Below, piece after piece: positions 59,009-64,000 of a stretch of DNA of 64,000 nt (the stretch's first letter is position 1; every line of letters starts with the position of its first letter). Both the position numbers and the translations under genes were made by a program. The DNA comes from Arthrobacter globiformis (GTDB lineage Bacteria > Actinomycetota > Actinomycetes > Actinomycetales > Micrococcaceae). The stretch covers positions 806,001 to 870,000 of the forward strand of contig NZ_JAUSXI010000001.1 in the NCBI RefSeq assembly GCF_030815865.1, written 5' to 3'. The notes beneath the pieces are model-generated. The model was not told where the DNA came from. It saw only the letters and a program-made list of their open reading frames with translations, and searched no databases.

Positions 59009-59908
59009 CTACGAGGCCCGGGCCAGTTGGCGGATCGGGATCCAGCGGGAAGCCAGCCGGCGGTAGGCGGCGGCCGCGCCCGTCATGTCACCCTCCGCGA
59101 GGCACTCGATCCCCAGCCGCACGTCCATGGGGGAGTCGTCCGGGTAGACCTTGTCCGCCACCGCGCCGTAGTCCAGTTCCACCATCGAGTCCGCGTGGAA
59201 GAGCTCCAGCCATTCGGTGAGCTGGGTGAGGTCGTCCAGCATGTCAAGATCAGGCGCCGCGAGGGCCAGGTTCGCCACGGCGTAGCGCACCCGGTCGAGG
59301 GCGTCGGAGATGGGCGCCCACACACGCACAGTGAGGATCCTGCCGCCGGCCTCCACGACGTCCTGCGGGTCGGACTCAAGGAACAGCGAGAACCAGCTGA
59401 AGGGGATGCCCCAGGTGGAGGCCCTCGTGTGCACCCTGGTGATGCCGTCGCGCGCGTTGACCATGTCGATGCGTTCCTGGTGCCTGTCCCGCTGCTCCTC
59501 GGGGATCAGCAGCTCGGCCAGGGGCCCGTGGATGCCCTCGATCAGCGCGTTTGCCGCCAACCCGGCCCGAAGCACCAGTTGGCTGGGGCAGTAAAGCAAC
59601 CCGACGCCGTCGGCCGTTTCCTCCTCTGCGCTTTCCTTGCCGGCATCCTCCACGGGGACACCCGGGGCACGGGTGACGCGCACCAGGTCGGTCCGGCCGG
59701 TGGGGAACGGGTCGCCGCCCGGCCGGGTGATCCGCCCCAGGGATGCCAGCAGCTCCGCGTTTTCGACGGCGGCGCGGGACACCGCCCGCTCACCGGCTGA
59801 CTTGATGGCGGCCTGCTGATCCTCGGGAAACGCGTCCAGCGGTTCATAGATGCGCAGCGTGGAGGAAAACGGGAGTCCGGCCTGGCCCCGGTAGAGGTTG
59901 CCCGTCAT
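59009..59908 (-). CDS. Hypothetical protein (299 aa)
   Basis: A soluble protein of actinobacterial type with MTGNLYRGQAGLPFSSTLRI, YCPSQLVLRAGLAANALIEG, STWGIPFSWFSLFLESD and RILTVRVWAPISDALDR..RYAVANL. No catalytic motif or known domain was recognised. It ends in an Ala/Arg-rich helix (AAAAYRRLASRWIPIRQLA). The start at 59908 is an ATG 33 bp downstream of the xth stop region, same strand. Probably conserved core gene. Confidence 0.7.
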   Translation of the reverse strand: MTGNLYRGQAGLPFSSTLRIYEPLDAFPEDQQAAIKSAGERAVSRAAVENAELLASLGRITRPGGDPFPTGRTDLVRVTRAPGVPVEDAGKESAEEETADGVGLLYCPSQLVLRAGLAANALIEGIHGPLAELLIPEEQRDRHQERIDMVNARDGITRVHTRASTWGIPFSWFSLFLESDPQDVVEAGGRILTVRVWAPISDALDRVRYAVANLALAAPDLDMLDDLTQLTEWLELFHADSMVELDYGAVADKVYPDDSPMDVRLGIECLAEGDMTGAAAAYRRLASRWIPIRQLARAS

Positions 59909-59941
59909 GAATGCCTGCCTGTCATCAGCCGTCAGCCTCCA

Positions 59942-60748
59942 TCAGTCGGTCAGTTCCACAATCACCGGTGCGTGGTCGGATGCGCCCTTGCCCTTGCGTT
60001 CCTCGCGGTCGATCGACGCGCCGGAAACGCGCGAGGCGAGGGCCGGCGAGGCGAGCACGAAGTCGATACGCATGCCCTCCTTCTTGGGGAAGCGCAGCTG
60101 GGTGTAGTCCCAGTAGGTGTAGACGCCGGGGCCCGGGGTGTGGGGGCGCACGACGTCGGAGTAGCCCACCGACTCGAAGGCGTGGAACGCGGCCCGCTCC
60201 GGTTCACTGACGTGCGTGTAGCCTTGGGTGAGGAACAGGTCGATGTCCCAGACGTCGTCGTCCGTGGGGGCGATGTTCCAGTCGCCCATCAGTGCGACCT
60301 GCTTGGACGGGTCCTCGGAAATCCAGCCGGCCGCGTGGTTCTTCAGGGAATCAAGCCACTTGAGCTTGTAGGGCATGTGCTCGTCGTCGAGGGAGCGGCC
60401 ATTGGGGACGTAGAGGCTCCACACCCGGACTCCGCCGCAGGTAGCGGCCATGGCACGTGCTTCCTGGACGGGATCCTTGCCTGCCTTGCCGAAATGCGGC
60501 TGGTCGGTGAAGCCGCGTTCGACGTCGTCCAGGCCCACCCGCGAGGCGATGGCCACACCGTTCCACTGGTTGACGCCGAAGTGTGCCACCTCGTAGCCCA
60601 TGCGCTCGAAGAGCTCCCACGGGAAGTTGTCGTCCTTGCACTTAGTTTCCTGGATGGCCAGGACGTCACAGTCGGAGCGCTGCAGCCACGCCTCCACACG
60701 GTCGGCACGGGCACGCAGCGAGTTCACATTCCAGGTAGCTATCTTCAC
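59942..60748 (-). CDS. xth: Exodeoxyribonuclease III (AP endonuclease family)
   Basis: A 268-aa EEP-fold nuclease acting at abasic sites and 3' ends. Motifs: IATWNVNSLRAR, LAIQETKCKD with the metal-binding Glu, WSLYVPNGR, LMGDWNIAPTD with the GDxN active site, FRIDFVLAS-like MRIDFVLASPAL, and the C-terminal SDHAPVIV with the catalytic Asp-His. Length is normal. Cytoplasmic base-excision repair role. Confidence 0.95.
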   Translation of the reverse strand: MKIATWNVNSLRARADRVEAWLQRSDCDVLAIQETKCKDDNFPWELFERMGYEVAHFGVNQWNGVAIASRVGLDDVERGFTDQPHFGKAGKDPVQEARAMAATCGGVRVWSLYVPNGRSLDDEHMPYKLKWLDSLKNHAAGWISEDPSKQVALMGDWNIAPTDDDVWDIDLFLTQGYTHVSEPERAAFHAFESVGYSDVVRPHTPGPGVYTYWDYTQLRFPKKEGMRIDFVLASPALASRVSGASIDREERKGKGASDHAPVIVELTD

Positions 60749-61023
60749 AGTCCTAACTTACCGAACTTGGACGCGGATGGGACTCCCGGCGGATGGCGGG
60801 GCGGTGCTGCCCGAACCCTGCCCACGCCGCGTCCAAAACGGGGCACTTTGGCGCGGACACGCCGGGATTACGTGGCCCGGAGCAGTGGTTGGCCGTCAAA
60901 GTGCCCTCCGACGGCGGCAGCTCCGTGCGGCTGCCAACCCCACCTGGCGGACTCTGGAATTTAGTAGGAAGTCCGAGTAGATTCAGCACCAAACGATGAC
61001 CGGGGTCATGCAAAGGAGCATCC
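60749..61023. other. Divergent intergenic region xth/mmsA
   Basis: No gene is seen; it should carry the xth promoter (minus) and the mmsA promoter (plus). GGGGTCATGCAAAGGAG directly precedes mmsA and provides its ribosome site. Confidence 0.4.
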
Positions 61024-62522
<1,499 letters not shown>

Positions 62523-62523
<1 letters not shown>

Positions 62524-63656
62524 TGACTGAACCTGCCCCGAACGGGACGCCCGCAAACCCGGCCGTGCTTGCTGAACAAAAGGTGCCTTCTGAACAAGGC
62601 ATGCTCTCTGAACAAGAGGTGCTGTTCGAACAACGGGGCAAACTGGGGGTGGTTACGCTCAACCGGCCCAAGGCGGTCAACGCGCTCACAGCAGGGATGG
62701 TCACCGCCGTCCTCGAGCAGCTCACCGCCTGGGCAGATGACGACAGCGTTGCCACCGTGCTGGTCCAGGGTGCCGGCGACCGCGGCCTTTGCGCGGGCGG
62801 GGACATCGTGGCCATCTACCGCGACATCCTCGCCGGCGGCGACGAAACGGCCGGCTTCTGGGCAGACGAATACCGGCTGAACTCACTGATCGAGCGGTTC
62901 CCCAAACCCTACGTCGCCCTCATGGACGGGCTGGTGCTGGGCGGCGGCGTGGGCATATCCGCGCACGGCTCCCTGCGCATCGTCACGGAGCGCACACGGA
63001 CGGGGATGCCGGAGACCACCATCGGGTTCGTGCCCGACGTCGGCGGGACCCTCCTGCTGTCACGCTCACCGGGGGAGGCGGGTACCCATGCCGCCCTCAC
63101 TGGCGCCCACCTGAGCGGTGCCGATGCGCTGTTCCTGGGGCTCGCCGATTACTTTGTCCCGTCCGGCAGCCTCGCGGACCTCGCGGCGGTGCTGGAAAAC
63201 GAAAGCGCGGAAGCCGCCGTCGCACGCTTCGCCCAAAAGCCGGCCGCCTCGGCGCTGGAGGCGCAGCGGGACTGGATCGACCCCTGCTATTCAGCGGACG
63301 ACGCCGAGGAGATCGTCCGGCGGCTGCGTGCCGCGGGCGGGGAGGCCGCTGCGGCTGCCGACACCATCGAGGCGAAGTCACCCACCGCCGTCAAGGTGAC
63401 CCTGGCCTCGCTGCGCCGGTCGCGCGGGCTGACCCTCGACCAAGCGCTCGCCGAGGAATACCGCGTGGGACTGCGCTGCCTCGCCGGACCGGACTTCCGG
63501 GAGGGGATCCGGGCGCAAGTGGTGGATAAGGACCGCAACCCTCAGTGGCAGCCGGCCACGCTGCAGGAGGTACACGCGGACGACGTCGAGCGGTACTTTG
63601 CGCCGTTGGGGGACCGGGAACTGGTTCTGTGGGAAAGTGAGTCGGACCATGCCTGA
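62523..63656 (+). CDS. 3-hydroxyisobutyryl-CoA hydrolase / enoyl-CoA hydratase family
   Basis: A 377-aa crotonase-fold enzyme of the HIBCH type: RGLCAGGDIVAIY, MDGLVLGGGVGISAHGSLRI, ERTRTGMPETTIGFVPDVGG with the active-site Glu, and the C-terminal SPTAVKVTLASLRRS. It should hydrolyse 3-hydroxyisobutyryl-CoA. The N-terminal 40 residues contain three near repeats (AEQKVP, SEQGML, SEQEVL, FEQRG) encoded by tandem DNA units and lack a structural role. Overlaps mmsA and mmsB. Confidence 0.88.
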
Positions 63657-64000
63657 TGAAGTAGCCATGCCTGAAGAAGCAGCCCGGCCTGATGCTGCAA
63701 AACCGCGCGTTGCCTTCCTCGGGCTCGGCCACATGGGCGGTCCCATGGCGGTCAACCTGGTCAAGGCAGGCTACGAGGTCATCGGCTTCGACGTGGTGCC
63801 AGCCGCGCTGGACGCCGCCCGCGAGCACGGCATCCCCGTTGCCGCGAGTGCCGCTGAAACCATTCCCGGAGCAGAGATCGTGCTCACGATGTTCCCGAGC
63901 GGGCAGCATGTGCTGGACGCCTACCGGGGCAGCGACGGGGAGCCGGGACTGCTGGCCGCCGCGGCGCCGAACACCATGTTCCTGGACTGCTCCACCATCA
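63649..64000 (+). CDS. mmsB: 3-hydroxyisobutyrate dehydrogenase, partial (cut at right edge)
   Basis: An open frame runs off the window: MPDEVAMPEEAARPD, then the NAD-binding motif VAFLGLGHMGGPMAVNLVKA and GFDVVPAALDAAREHGIPVA, LTMFPSGQHV, LDCSTI. This is the N-terminal third of a 3-hydroxyisobutyrate dehydrogenase. The start overlaps the hydrolase stop by 8 nt; an ATG at 63667 is also possible. It completes the valine degradation trio. Confidence 0.88.
   Translation, partial: MPDEVAMPEEAARPDAAKPRVAFLGLGHMGGPMAVNLVKAGYEVIGFDVVPAALDAAREHGIPVAASAAETIPGAEIVLTMFPSGQHVLDAYRGSDGEPGLLAAAAPNTMFLDCSTI

Overview
The window is GC-rich DNA with the gene content of a high-GC Gram-positive actinobacterium, most likely Arthrobacter or a relative in the Micrococcaceae. 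Pointers are two Lsr2 nucleoid proteins, a DUF4193 fragment, an actinobacterial Asp23/AmaP cluster, IniA/IniC-like dynamins, a GH68 levansucrase and a methylmalonate-semialdehyde operon. No rRNA, tRNA or CRISPR array was recognised. All calls come from reading the sequence; no database search was run.

Region 1 (1-8500) is a tight co-directional catabolic operon: NAD-type quinate/shikimate dehydrogenase, SDR, Gfo/Idh/MocA oxidoreductase, old-yellow-enzyme/2,4-dienoyl-CoA-reductase-like flavoprotein, TIM-barrel isomerase/dehydratase, aldo/keto reductase and a fumarate-reductase/ketosteroid-dehydrogenase-like flavoprotein. Several ATGA overlaps show translational coupling. It probably degrades quinate/shikimate or a related cyclic polyol.

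Region 2 (about 8.6-47 kb) is an accessory island, locally AT-richer, full of small genes and decayed fragments (ISL3, IS256, DUF1016, GntR, sigma-factor, RES and maleylpyruvate-isomerase remnants). It is bracketed by two Lsr2 genes (10.2 and 44.8 kb). Its left part carries a 26-bp repeat (GCCGATAA..CGTCAAC) spaced between single small genes like cassette borders.

The core of the island (18-36.6 kb) is the most interesting part. It holds two paralogous ECF sigma factors, a lipoprotein HtrA-like protease, a membrane-anchored Hsp70, a membrane-anchored GrpE-like exchange factor, two dynamin-like GTPases resembling mycobacterial IniA and IniC, an acidic small protein, a second Hsp70, an ABC exporter coupled to a Nudix protein, and small secreted or membrane proteins (calcium-binding-like, two DUF805, a zinc metallopeptidase lipoprotein). 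A recurrent promoter-like motif, GGAAC (or GGAAT/GGAAAC) followed 24-25 nt later by TCTAA or TCAAAC, precedes many of these genes on both strands. This suggests an ECF-controlled envelope-stress regulon encoded largely within the island.

Region 3 (47-59 kb) is sugar metabolism and envelope stress: GH68 levansucrase, a lipoprotein, an Asp23/AmaP five-gene operon, a GH13 alpha-glucosidase, a carbohydrate ABC transporter and a LacI regulator with a frameshift. Matching operators (TGTAAGCGCTTGCA, TGTAAACGCTTGCA) lie upstream of the levansucrase and between the GH13 gene and the transporter. Region 4 (59-64 kb) is core metabolism: a hypothetical protein, exodeoxyribonuclease III, and the valine-catabolism genes mmsA, 3-hydroxyisobutyryl-CoA hydrolase and mmsB (cut by the window edge).
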